From an uncultured Planctomycetota bacterium (GTDB lineage Bacteria; Planctomycetota; Phycisphaerae; Sedimentisphaerales; Anaerobacaceae): DNA of 7,962 nucleotides. The position numbers and the translations under genes are program-made. The notes under the pieces were generated by a model that saw only the letters and a list, made by a program, of their open reading frames with translations, ran no database searches and was not told where the DNA came from. The stretch is taken from assembly GCA_903927855.1 (NCBI GenBank), contig CAIYOL010000133.1, forward strand, positions 1-7,962, read 5' to 3'. Of this stretch, positions 1-6,733 are shown one piece after another. Numbering within the stretch: position 1 is the stretch's first letter; each line of letters opens with the position of its first letter.

Positions 1-1
1 C

Positions 2-781
2 AAGCCCACACGACCAATCACAGAACCCGGTTTATATTTTAAGTGGCCGGCTCCAATCGAACAAGTTTATAAATTTGATTCCCGTATGAGGGTCTTTGAA
101 GCCGACCTCGGCGAGACAACAACCAAAGGGGCAGTCCCAATCATCGTGAACACCTATGTCGTTTGGAAAATTGCCGAGCCGCTCGTATTCTTCAACTCCG
201 TCGGGACTATCAAGGAAGCCGAAAACAAATTGCTCAGCCAGCTTAGCGATACGCAGAACAAGGTAATCGGCAGGCACGATTTCGCTGAATTTGTGAACAG
301 CGACCCCGCAAAAATAAAATTTGAAGATATTCAAGGCGAGATGCTTGCCGACCTTAAACAACCTGTCAGGGCCAATTACGGCATTGAAATCAAAACCCTC
401 GGGATAAAGCAACTCAAAATCAGTGAGGAGGTCAGCAAAGACGTTTTTGAACGAATGAGAGCTGAAAGAAACCGTAAGACTGAAGCCACTATCGCCGAAG
501 GAAACGCCGAGGCCACCAGGATAAAAACCGACGCTGATTCAAAAAAGATAGAGTTGCTTGCCGTCGCAGAGGCAAGAGCAAAGGCAATACGTGCTGAGGG
601 CGACGCCGAAGCCGCAAAATATTATAAATTACTTGAGGAAGACCCCGACTTTGCAATTTTTCTGCGAAATATCGAAGCTCTTAAGAAATACTTGGAGAAA
701 AGGTCAACTATTGTTTTCAGTGCTGATACGGAGCCGTTCGAACTGTTAAAGAAAATGCCAGATATCAAACCAAAAAAATAA
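2..781 (+). CDS. hflC: HflC-like SPFH/band 7 protein, 5' end cut by the window
   Basis: Homologue of HflC, the membrane-anchored SPFH protein that with HflK forms a cage around the FtsH protease and limits its attack on membrane proteins. The frame is open from base 2, so the gene starts upstream; the ATG at 86 lies inside the SPFH domain and is not the start. The visible 259 residues begin just before an EPGLYFKWP segment that matches EPGLHFKIP of E. coli HflC, so about 45-50 residues, including the membrane anchor, are missing. Then come the rest of the SPFH domain, a charged coiled-coil stretch opening with RMRAER (fragment residues 151-156) and containing RAEGDAEAAK (197-206), and the HflC-type end DPDF (214-217) with a terminal hydrophobic segment. 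The next gene, an HflK homologue, starts 15 bases downstream. Family is near certain; the choice of HflC over a generic band 7 protein rests on these motifs and on the neighbour. Confidence 0.9.
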   Translation, partial: KPTRPITEPGLYFKWPAPIEQVYKFDSRMRVFEADLGETTTKGAVPIIVNTYVVWKIAEPLVFFNSVGTIKEAENKLLSQLSDTQNKVIGRHDFAEFVNSDPAKIKFEDIQGEMLADLKQPVRANYGIEIKTLGIKQLKISEEVSKDVFERMRAERNRKTEATIAEGNAEATRIKTDADSKKIELLAVAEARAKAIRAEGDAEAAKYYKLLEEDPDFAIFLRNIEALKKYLEKRSTIVFSADTEPFELLKKMPDIKPKK

Positions 782-796
782 TACCGATTAGGTGCT

Positions 797-2068
797 ATGG
801 CAGAACAAAATAACAAAGACTTGATACCCCAATCGCCTGGAAAGCCTGCCGGTGATGAGTTTGATGCCGCCGGTAAATCCCTGTCTGAGGCGTTACGAAT
901 CAGCTTTATTGTCCTAAAGATAATAATGATTGTGCTCGTTGTTGTTTTTCTCGCCTCGGGTTTTAGAACAGTTGAGCCCGACGAGCAGGCGATTGTTTTG
1001 AGATTCGGAAAGATTTGCGGTGTAGGAGAAAACAGAATCCTTGGGCCGGGATTGAAGTGGGTGTTTCCATATCCGATAGACAAAATTGTAAAAATTCCCG
1101 TAGCTAAAAAACAAAATTTGCCAATCAACTCGTTTTGGTATTACCAGCGGCCGGATGAATTGCTCCCAGAAACGAGATTTCAAGTTCCGGCGACATTAAA
1201 CCCTATAAAAGATGGTTATTGTATTACCCGAAGTGAAGAACAGAGCCAAACTACCGCCGGACTTACCGGAAGCGACTATCATATTATCCATTGCAAATGG
1301 CAGCTAACCTATAAAATTGACGACCCTGAACGCTTCTTTAAAAATACCTACACAGATGATGCAACGCCGGGGCAAAACTATGCTGATGTTATAGAAAAAA
1401 GTATAAAGCCGTTATTGGAGCGTTTGTTCGAGGGTGCAGTTGTAACCGCAATGGTCAACTACACCATTGACGAGGCAATTTCAAGTCAGGACAGAATCCC
1501 AAAACACGTTAAAAAATTGTTGCAGGAAAAATTAGACCAAATAGAAAGCGGCATAACAGTTGTATCGGCACAGCTCACCGACATAACCTGGCCTCGACAG
1601 GTTGATAACGCATTCTTAGCCTCTATCAGGGCGAGCCAGGAAAGCCAAAAGACCATCAGTGAAGCAAAGGGCTATGCTGAAAACACTCTTAACGAAGCCG
1701 CAGGCCCCGTCGCCGCCCAGCTTTTTGAGACTCTTAAGGACGAAACTACCCGCGAAGAGGAAAAAGAGTTACTGTGGTCCCAGTTAGCCGGCCATGCTCA
1801 GGAAAAAAACGCCGGCGCCAGAGCATACAGAACAAAAGTGGTGGAAACCGCCAAAGCAAACGCAGAGTATCTCCAAAAATTATTGCCCGAATATCGCAAA
1901 CGACCGGAACTGGTTGTTCAAAAAATCTATCAAGACGCCATGGAATACATCCTTAACAACGTAGATGAGAAAATTATAATTCAACCCACCGAAGGTACTA
2001 GAGGCAAGGAGATTAGACTTCTCTTGAATAGAGACCAGACGATAAAACCGAAATCTGAGGAAAAGTAA
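797..2068 (+). CDS. hflK: HflK-like SPFH/band 7 protein, FtsH protease modulator
   Basis: Complete 423-residue homologue of HflK (E. coli HflK is about 420), expected to pair with the upstream HflC on the periplasmic side of the inner membrane and modulate FtsH. In order: a short polar N-terminus (1-32), one hydrophobic anchor (about 35-56), the SPFH start EPDEQAIVLRFGK (60-72) and GPGLKWVFPYPID (83-95), the SPFH core, a helical region from about 275, and the HflK-type end LLPEYRKRPELVVQKIYQDA (362-381) and MEYIL (382-386). Compared with E. coli HflK as I recall it, there is an extra segment of about 50 residues at 105-160 inside the SPFH domain, and the long helix carries a different acidic block near 310-340. 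The start at 797 gives the usual short cytoplasmic tail before the anchor; only a weak AGG (790-792) precedes it. It lies 15 bases after hflC and 23 before the P-type ATPase, consistent with one operon. Gene order is opposite to E. coli. Confidence 0.92.
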   Translation: MAEQNNKDLIPQSPGKPAGDEFDAAGKSLSEALRISFIVLKIIMIVLVVVFLASGFRTVEPDEQAIVLRFGKICGVGENRILGPGLKWVFPYPIDKIVKIPVAKKQNLPINSFWYYQRPDELLPETRFQVPATLNPIKDGYCITRSEEQSQTTAGLTGSDYHIIHCKWQLTYKIDDPERFFKNTYTDDATPGQNYADVIEKSIKPLLERLFEGAVVTAMVNYTIDEAISSQDRIPKHVKKLLQEKLDQIESGITVVSAQLTDITWPRQVDNAFLASIRASQESQKTISEAKGYAENTLNEAAGPVAAQLFETLKDETTREEEKELLWSQLAGHAQEKNAGARAYRTKVVETAKANAEYLQKLLPEYRKRPELVVQKIYQDAMEYILNNVDEKIIIQPTEGTRGKEIRLLLNRDQTIKPKSEEK

Positions 2069-2091
2069 GACCGGGATACAGCACACAAAAT

Positions 2092-4017
2092 ATGGCTCAT
2101 GAACACCTACATTTGAAAGAGGACATTACAGCTGAACATACTCGCGGCAAGCAAATCCGCGTAAGCATTGCGATGCTGGGCACATTGGCAGGCGGAGTGC
2201 TGCTGATAAACAGCTGGTTAGCCGGCTTTTTTTACGGCAGCGGCAGTTTCAATGTCGAGATACTGGCAATGGCTGGCGCAATACTGCTTGGTGCACCCAT
2301 TGTTCTGCACGCAGTAAAAAGCCTTCTAAAAAAAGAAATGCACATGGATGAGCTGGTGGCTTTGGCAATAATCGCCGCTTTTGCCACGCAAAACTATGTC
2401 ACCGCAGGGGTCGTCGCATTCTTCATGCTCCTGAGCCAGCTTATAGAAAGTCGAAGTGCTCTTGGCGCACGTGCTTCCATTGAATCGCTTATTAAACTCA
2501 CACCCACCAGAGCAAACCTAATTGAGCAGGGCGGCTCCGAAAAGGAAGTAAACGTCAGCGCTCTTCGGGCCGGAGATTGTATCCGGGTCCGGCCGGGCGA
2601 CAACATATCCGCCGACGGCAAAGTTATAAAAGGCCTCAGCTCCGTCAATGAAGCAACAATAACCGGCGAATCTCTGCCCGTCGATAAGGTGCCGGGAATG
2701 CAGGTCTTCGCCGGAACAACAAACCTTACCGGCGTCCTCGATATCACCGTAACAAAAGCCGGCAAGGATACAACTCTCGGTAAGGTCCAGTCATTGATTA
2801 TTCAGGCAGAGCAGACAAAGATACCGATTATGAGAATAATCGACAGCTATGTTAAGTGGTACACACCGACCATACTGATGATTGCAGGCATCGTCTTGTT
2901 CTTCACCAGTGATATTAATAGGGCGATTACGATACTTGTTATTTCATGTCCCTGTGCGCTGATTTTAGCGACCCCTACGGCGATGGTCGCAGCGATTTCA
3001 GCTTCAGCCCGGCTCGGAATCCTGATAAAGAATGTCGCTGACCTCGAGATTGCCGGGAAGATGACGGCGATGGTCTTCGATAAGACCGGCACAGTAACTA
3101 CCGGCCGGCTGTATGTAACGAAATTGACGCCCGCTGAAGGCGTTGAGCCAGCCGAACTGCTGTCGGTCGCTGCTTCTGCTGAACAGATGAGTAAACATCC
3201 CGTGGCAAGAGCTCTCCACGAGGTGGCAAAGGAGGCAAACCTTACGCTGCCTGCGACGGTCAACTTTAAAGAAACCCCTGGCAAAGGCGTAACTGCCACC
3301 GTTGACTCCGCCAAAATTATTCTTGGAAGGGACTCTTTCCTAAAGGAAAACAATGTGGATATAACCACCGTCGCTGCCCCTGGCCTTCACGAAGAGCAAG
3401 GCTTCAGTACCCTTTATGTGGCAAAGAATTTCAAGTGCATCGGCTGGATTGGCTTGCAGGACAAAACCAGGCCGGAAGCTCGACAGGCCATCAAGGAGCT
3501 GCTTGATATCGGCATAAAAAGAATAACTATGCTCACAGGAGACAGAGATGAGGTTGCAAACCGTGTCGCTGCTGAGCTGGGCTGCACCGACTTTAAGGCC
3601 AACTGTTTGCCGCAGGACAAACTCTCGATTGTTGAGCAAATTAAAGCCACTGGGCACACCGTCGCCGTGGTAGGTGACGGCATAAATGATGCACCGGCCC
3701 TGGCGGCAGGCGACCTCGGCATCGCTATGGGAGCCGCAGGAAGCGATGTCGCTATAAATTCCGCTTCTATTGCACTTATGAGCAACGATTTGAGGCGGCT
3801 GCCTTTCCTTGTTCGACTTTCGCGAAAAACCAGGGGCGTTATCAATCAGAACCTTTGCTTCGGAATTATTTTTATTATTCTTGGTATTGCTGCCGCCGCC
3901 GCCGCATGGCTGCCGACCATTTATGCTGCCGTTCTGCATTTCGTCGGCTCATTAATTGTTGTTTTTAATAGCGCACGGCTTGTGCGTTTCGGTGAGGAAC
4001 TCAGCCACGAACCGTAA
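2092..4017 (+). CDS. P1B-type heavy-metal-translocating ATPase, metal not resolved
   Basis: Complete 641-residue P-type ATPase that couples ATP hydrolysis to metal-ion export across the inner membrane. Motifs in order: actuator TGES (191-194); CPC in transmembrane helix 6 (286-288), which binds the metal; phosphorylation motif DKTGT with Asp330; the P1B-specific His-Pro in SKHPV (369-370); TGD (482-484); and hinge GDGINDAP (528-535). Eight membrane helices can be placed: two N-terminal (about 24-45 and 56-78), a pair at 86-120, a pair around 255-305 and a pair at 585-629. There is no N-terminal HMA domain with CxxC; instead the N-terminus carries alternating histidines (His3, 5, 7). Helices 7 and 8 lack the YN/MxxS pattern of Cu+ pumps and the Lys/Asp pair of Zn/Cd pumps, and have NQNLCFG and HFVGS (616-620) instead, so the substrate is left open. 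No clear ribosome site precedes the ATG. It follows hflK by 23 bases. Confidence 0.95.
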   Translation: MAHEHLHLKEDITAEHTRGKQIRVSIAMLGTLAGGVLLINSWLAGFFYGSGSFNVEILAMAGAILLGAPIVLHAVKSLLKKEMHMDELVALAIIAAFATQNYVTAGVVAFFMLLSQLIESRSALGARASIESLIKLTPTRANLIEQGGSEKEVNVSALRAGDCIRVRPGDNISADGKVIKGLSSVNEATITGESLPVDKVPGMQVFAGTTNLTGVLDITVTKAGKDTTLGKVQSLIIQAEQTKIPIMRIIDSYVKWYTPTILMIAGIVLFFTSDINRAITILVISCPCALILATPTAMVAAISASARLGILIKNVADLEIAGKMTAMVFDKTGTVTTGRLYVTKLTPAEGVEPAELLSVAASAEQMSKHPVARALHEVAKEANLTLPATVNFKETPGKGVTATVDSAKIILGRDSFLKENNVDITTVAAPGLHEEQGFSTLYVAKNFKCIGWIGLQDKTRPEARQAIKELLDIGIKRITMLTGDRDEVANRVAAELGCTDFKANCLPQDKLSIVEQIKATGHTVAVVGDGINDAPALAAGDLGIAMGAAGSDVAINSASIALMSNDLRRLPFLVRLSRKTRGVINQNLCFGIIFIILGIAAAAAAWLPTIYAAVLHFVGSLIVVFNSARLVRFGEELSHEP

Positions 4018-4043
4018 TTACGATACGTCAAGTACTTCTCATA

Positions 4044-4071
4044 CAAGATATGAAATGCGAGATACGAAACT
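4044..4071 (+). repeat. two degenerate copies of a 14-base tandem repeat before the ABC gene
   Basis: Two adjacent 14-base units, CAAGATATGAAATG (4044-4057) and CGAGATACGAAACT (4058-4071), agree at 10 of 14 positions and end directly at the ATG of the ABC ATPase gene. A related GATACG also occurs at 4022-4027 in the same 54-base gap. The units may be what is left of a longer array. An effect on the translation start is possible but not shown, and chance cannot be excluded at this length. Confidence 0.4.
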
Positions 4072-5304
4072 ATGGAATATGCCATTGAAACTTTTTCTTT
4101 GACCAAAATTTTCTCCGACTGGTGGGGCAGGGACAGGGTTTATGCCGTCGATGACCTGAATTTACAGATTCGGTATAACGAGGTGTTCGGCCTTTTGGGA
4201 CCCAACGGCTCAGGTAAAACAACTACCCTGAAAATGCTGCTCGGACTGCTTTATCCCACAAAGGGAAAAACTCTCTGCCTCGGCGGCGACGTCGCCAATC
4301 CCAAAATTAGCGCCCGGATAGGGTTTATGCCTGAAGAGTCCTATCTTTACAGGTATTTGAACGCCCGTGAAACGTTGGACTTTTACGGCAGGTTATTTGG
4401 CCTGCCCTCCAAACTGCGGAAAATGCGCATCGAAGCGCTACTCGATATGGTAGGGCTAAAGGCCGTCGCAAACAGGCCCATCGGAACCTTTTCGAAAGGT
4501 ATGGCACGAAGAATTGCTCTCGCACAGGCACTGATAAATGACCCCGACCTGTTAATGCTGGATGAGCCTACAACAGGACTTGACCCCATTGGAACAAGAC
4601 AGATAAAGGATTTAATTCTTCACCTTGCAAAACGTGGTAAAACAGTCCTGCTTTGTAGTCACCTGCTTGCTGATGTCGAAGATGTATGTGATAGAATTGC
4701 AATTCTTTACGGCGGCAAAATCCAGTCTGAAGGCAAAGTCAAAGAGCTTTTGCAGCAGACAAATAAAAAACAAATTATCACCGACTACATCAGCGATACC
4801 GCCCTCGATAAAATAAAGCAGATAGTCAGGGACGAACAGGCAGATTGTGTCATTACCTCACCAATGGATAAGCTTGAAACATTTTTCATTAGAACCGTTA
4901 CCACAGCCCAGCAGCTTTCCTCACCCACAAGCGGTGCAATTAGTACCACCAAAATCGGCCATTTTCTCGCTCCCCAGGCCCATCCCGAAAACATACTCGA
5001 TGAACTTGTCTCCACATCGGTATCGCCGGAAGTCCCCTCAAAACCTCCGACAACAAAACAGGTCATCCCCGCTGAAACTCCTGAACCTAAACCCGATGAG
5101 CAGTTGCTTAGCAAGCTAACCGAGCAGGCTGGGCCTCCCGAATCCAAACCCGTTGTTGGAACAAAACCGGTTGAACCGCAAGTCTCCCGGAAAGAGGATG
5201 TCAAAAAGAGCATTTTAGACAGTCTCACAGGCCATTCATCAACTCAAAAAGCCGGTGGAGAGCAAACCGACAAACCACAGGCAGGAGACTCAGGCAATGC
5301 GTAG
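4072..5304 (+). CDS. ABC-2 type exporter ATP-binding subunit with long disordered C-terminal tail
   Basis: Nucleotide-binding subunit of an ABC exporter (DrrA/NatA-like class), 410 residues. Residues 1 to about 225 form a full ATPase domain: Walker A GPNGSGKT (43-50); Q-loop MPEES with Glu88 in place of the usual Gln; signature TFSKGM (139-144), common in ABC-2 exporters in place of LSGGQ; Walker B LLMLDEP with Asp164 and catalytic Glu165; D-loop TGLDP; and switch His197 in CSHLL. About 225-282 resembles the small C-terminal domain of this class. Residues from about 283 to 410 are rich in Pro, Ser, Thr, Lys and Glu and look disordered, apart from three short Leu-rich motifs at 308-312, 345-349 and 381-385. 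The family usually ends near 240-330 residues, so this tail is an extension. The gene overlaps the permease start by 8 bases, so the two are probably translationally coupled and form one transporter. The cargo cannot be read from the sequence. Confidence 0.93.
   Translation: MEYAIETFSLTKIFSDWWGRDRVYAVDDLNLQIRYNEVFGLLGPNGSGKTTTLKMLLGLLYPTKGKTLCLGGDVANPKISARIGFMPEESYLYRYLNARETLDFYGRLFGLPSKLRKMRIEALLDMVGLKAVANRPIGTFSKGMARRIALAQALINDPDLLMLDEPTTGLDPIGTRQIKDLILHLAKRGKTVLLCSHLLADVEDVCDRIAILYGGKIQSEGKVKELLQQTNKKQIITDYISDTALDKIKQIVRDEQADCVITSPMDKLETFFIRTVTTAQQLSSPTSGAISTTKIGHFLAPQAHPENILDELVSTSVSPEVPSKPPTTKQVIPAETPEPKPDEQLLSKLTEQAGPPESKPVVGTKPVEPQVSRKEDVKKSILDSLTGHSSTQKAGGEQTDKPQAGDSGNA
5283..5288 (+). 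promoter_or_regulatory. ribosome binding site of the ABC permease
   Basis: AGGAGA lies 8 bases before the ATG at 5297 and inside the last codons of the ABC ATPase gene. It is the only strong Shine-Dalgarno sequence among the five starts in the window. It settles the permease start at 5297 rather than the in-frame ATG at 5255, and suggests the permease can recruit ribosomes itself as well as by coupling. Confidence 0.8.
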
Positions 5305-6676
5305 TATCTGGGCTGTCGCTACAAATACTCTAAAGCAGGCTGTCAGGATGAAAATTGCCGTTGTCTTTATAATCCTGCTGATTGTCCTGCTCCCCGCTAT
5401 GGGTGTTTCGATGACAGGCGATGGCACCCTGAAAGGCAGACTCCAGACCTTTGTAAGCTACGGCTTTTCGCTCACTAGTTTCCTGCTCTCTTTGCTCACT
5501 ATAGTGGTTTCAGTCTATTCATTAACCAGCGACATCCAGCAAAAACAAATATACACCGTTCTTACCAAGCCTATTCGCCGTTTTCAGCTTCTTCTCGGCA
5601 AACTGCTCGGCATAATATTGTTGGATGTGGCCCTGCTCGTTCTCTTTTCTGCTGTAATATACGCCATTATTATTTACACACCGAAATTTTACAAAGCAAG
5701 CCAAGCCGAACGTGCACAGCTCGACAACGAGTTTTTCACCGCCCGGGCCGGTTTAATCCCTCCCGAAGTCGATGTCAAGCAAGAGGCCGATGATACCTAC
5801 AACAAACTCGAAGAAACCGGACAACTGCCCCCGGATGTCACTGACAATAAAATCTCACGCGAAAATTACAAAAAAAATCTTGAGCAAAGTATAAAACTTG
5901 GTAAACGAGCGGTCGCTGTTGGCCACGAGTTGGTTTGGGAATTTCATAACGTTAAACCTCTCGACCCCAATCAGAGTTTTTTTATAAGATTCAAATATGA
6001 TGTTTCGGTAAACCCGCCCAACCTGCAGGTATTTAGCAACTGGTTCGCAGGTGATGACCGGCAGCTCAAATATGGTGCGAAAGTTCAAACACCAATTTAC
6101 TCTTTTGAACGCAAAGACCTCATTCGCACTTTTCATGAGATAGAGGTCCCTGCCGACTGCGTAGCGGAAGACGGCTACCTGGCTGTCGGATTCTTCAACG
6201 CCTTGCTAAACAATACCGTCGTAATCTTTCCGCCTGAAGACGGCCTGGAGGTGCTTTATAAAGCCGATACCTTCACCGCTAATTTTATAAGGGCAGTTTT
6301 TTTAATCTTGTTCCGTTTGATTTTCCTTGCCTGTTTGGGAATATTAGCCTCGACTTTCCTCTCGTTCCCCGTGGCCGTACTGTTTTGTCTCACAATCTTC
6401 TTCACTGGAATCATCAGTGGCTTCTGTTTGGAGTCCTTTGACTATCTAAGCAAAAACTTAAGCAGCATATATTCCTATACCGTCAGGCCTATCGTTCAGC
6501 TCTTGCCGCAGTTTGACAAATTCAGCCCCACAAAATTCCTGGTTCCTGCGCGATTATTGAGCTGGTCTTTATTGGCCAAAGTCGCCTTTTCTTTGATTTG
6601 TATCAAGGCGGTTTTATTATGGCTTGTGGCCTTACTTATTTTCAGTTATAAAGAAATTGCAAAAGTTATCGTTTAA
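5297..6676 (+). CDS. ABC-2 type transporter permease with large extracytoplasmic domain
   Basis: Membrane subunit that pairs with the ATPase just upstream, 459 residues from the ATG at 5297. An in-frame ATG at 5255 would add 14 polar residues, but the 5297 start has a good ribosome site and gives a normal ABC-2 N-terminus. Predicted helices: about 18-38, 56-77, 103-127, 329-353, 357-376 and 425-450, the usual six. Between helices 2 and 3 lies QIYTVLTKPIRRFQLLLGK (84-102), matching the ABC-2 coupling segment that contacts the ATPase. Unusual for the family is the loop of about 200 residues between helices 3 and 4 (128-328), expected outside the cytoplasmic membrane. Its first part (about 133-205) is charged and helical, and its second part (about 210-325) alternates hydrophobic and polar residues like a beta-sandwich. 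It ends with a hydrophobic last helix and a short basic tail. Substrate unknown. The downstream gene starts 57 bases later. Confidence 0.9.
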   Translation: MRSIWAVATNTLKQAVRMKIAVVFIILLIVLLPAMGVSMTGDGTLKGRLQTFVSYGFSLTSFLLSLLTIVVSVYSLTSDIQQKQIYTVLTKPIRRFQLLLGKLLGIILLDVALLVLFSAVIYAIIIYTPKFYKASQAERAQLDNEFFTARAGLIPPEVDVKQEADDTYNKLEETGQLPPDVTDNKISRENYKKNLEQSIKLGKRAVAVGHELVWEFHNVKPLDPNQSFFIRFKYDVSVNPPNLQVFSNWFAGDDRQLKYGAKVQTPIYSFERKDLIRTFHEIEVPADCVAEDGYLAVGFFNALLNNTVVIFPPEDGLEVLYKADTFTANFIRAVFLILFRLIFLACLGILASTFLSFPVAVLFCLTIFFTGIISGFCLESFDYLSKNLSSIYSYTVRPIVQLLPQFDKFSPTKFLVPARLLSWSLLAKVAFSLICIKAVLLWLVALLIFSYKEIAKVIV

Positions 6677-6733
6677 AAAAATAAATAAAGTATCCATGAT
6701 GAAGTTCTTTGGATTTCAATCTCCGCACTTCCT

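Noticed and set aside
86..781. Taking the ATG at 86 as the start of the first gene
   Set aside because: The frame is open to the left edge, and residues before 86 match the conserved HflC EPGL segment; starting here would remove the anchor and part of the SPFH domain.
622..1183. Frames on the - strand across the hflC-hflK junction
   Set aside because: They overlap two well-supported genes, and their translations show no recognisable domain.
3889..3906. GCC-type triplet run coding for six alanines in the P-type ATPase
   Set aside because: It is a short codon run in membrane helix 7 and needs no explanation beyond a hydrophobic helix.
2394..3939. Long open frames on the - strand inside the P-type ATPase gene
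   Set aside because: They lie wholly opposite a gene with every expected motif, have low-complexity Ser/Ala-rich translations and resemble no family; they are shadows of the + strand codon use.
4330..4344. Glu in place of Gln in the Q-loop of the ABC ATPase as a sign of inactivation
   Set aside because: All other catalytic motifs are intact, and Glu at this site is, as I recall, frequent in ABC-2 type ATPases.
4785..5228. A 147-residue - strand frame opposite the ABC ATPase tail
   Set aside because: Its Ser/Gly/Val-rich composition mirrors the Pro/Thr/Lys-rich tail on the + strand; the + frame continues without a break from the ATPase domain and overlaps the permease as expected for an operon.
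5255..5296. Upstream in-frame ATG of the permease, adding 14 residues
   Set aside because: It lies inside the ATPase coding tail without a ribosome site, while the ATG at 5297 has AGGAGA at ideal spacing and is followed directly by a normal ABC-2 N-terminus.
6677..6695. A-rich stretch after the permease as a terminator
   Set aside because: There is no inverted repeat before it and it lacks a T-run on the + strand, so no intrinsic terminator is supported.
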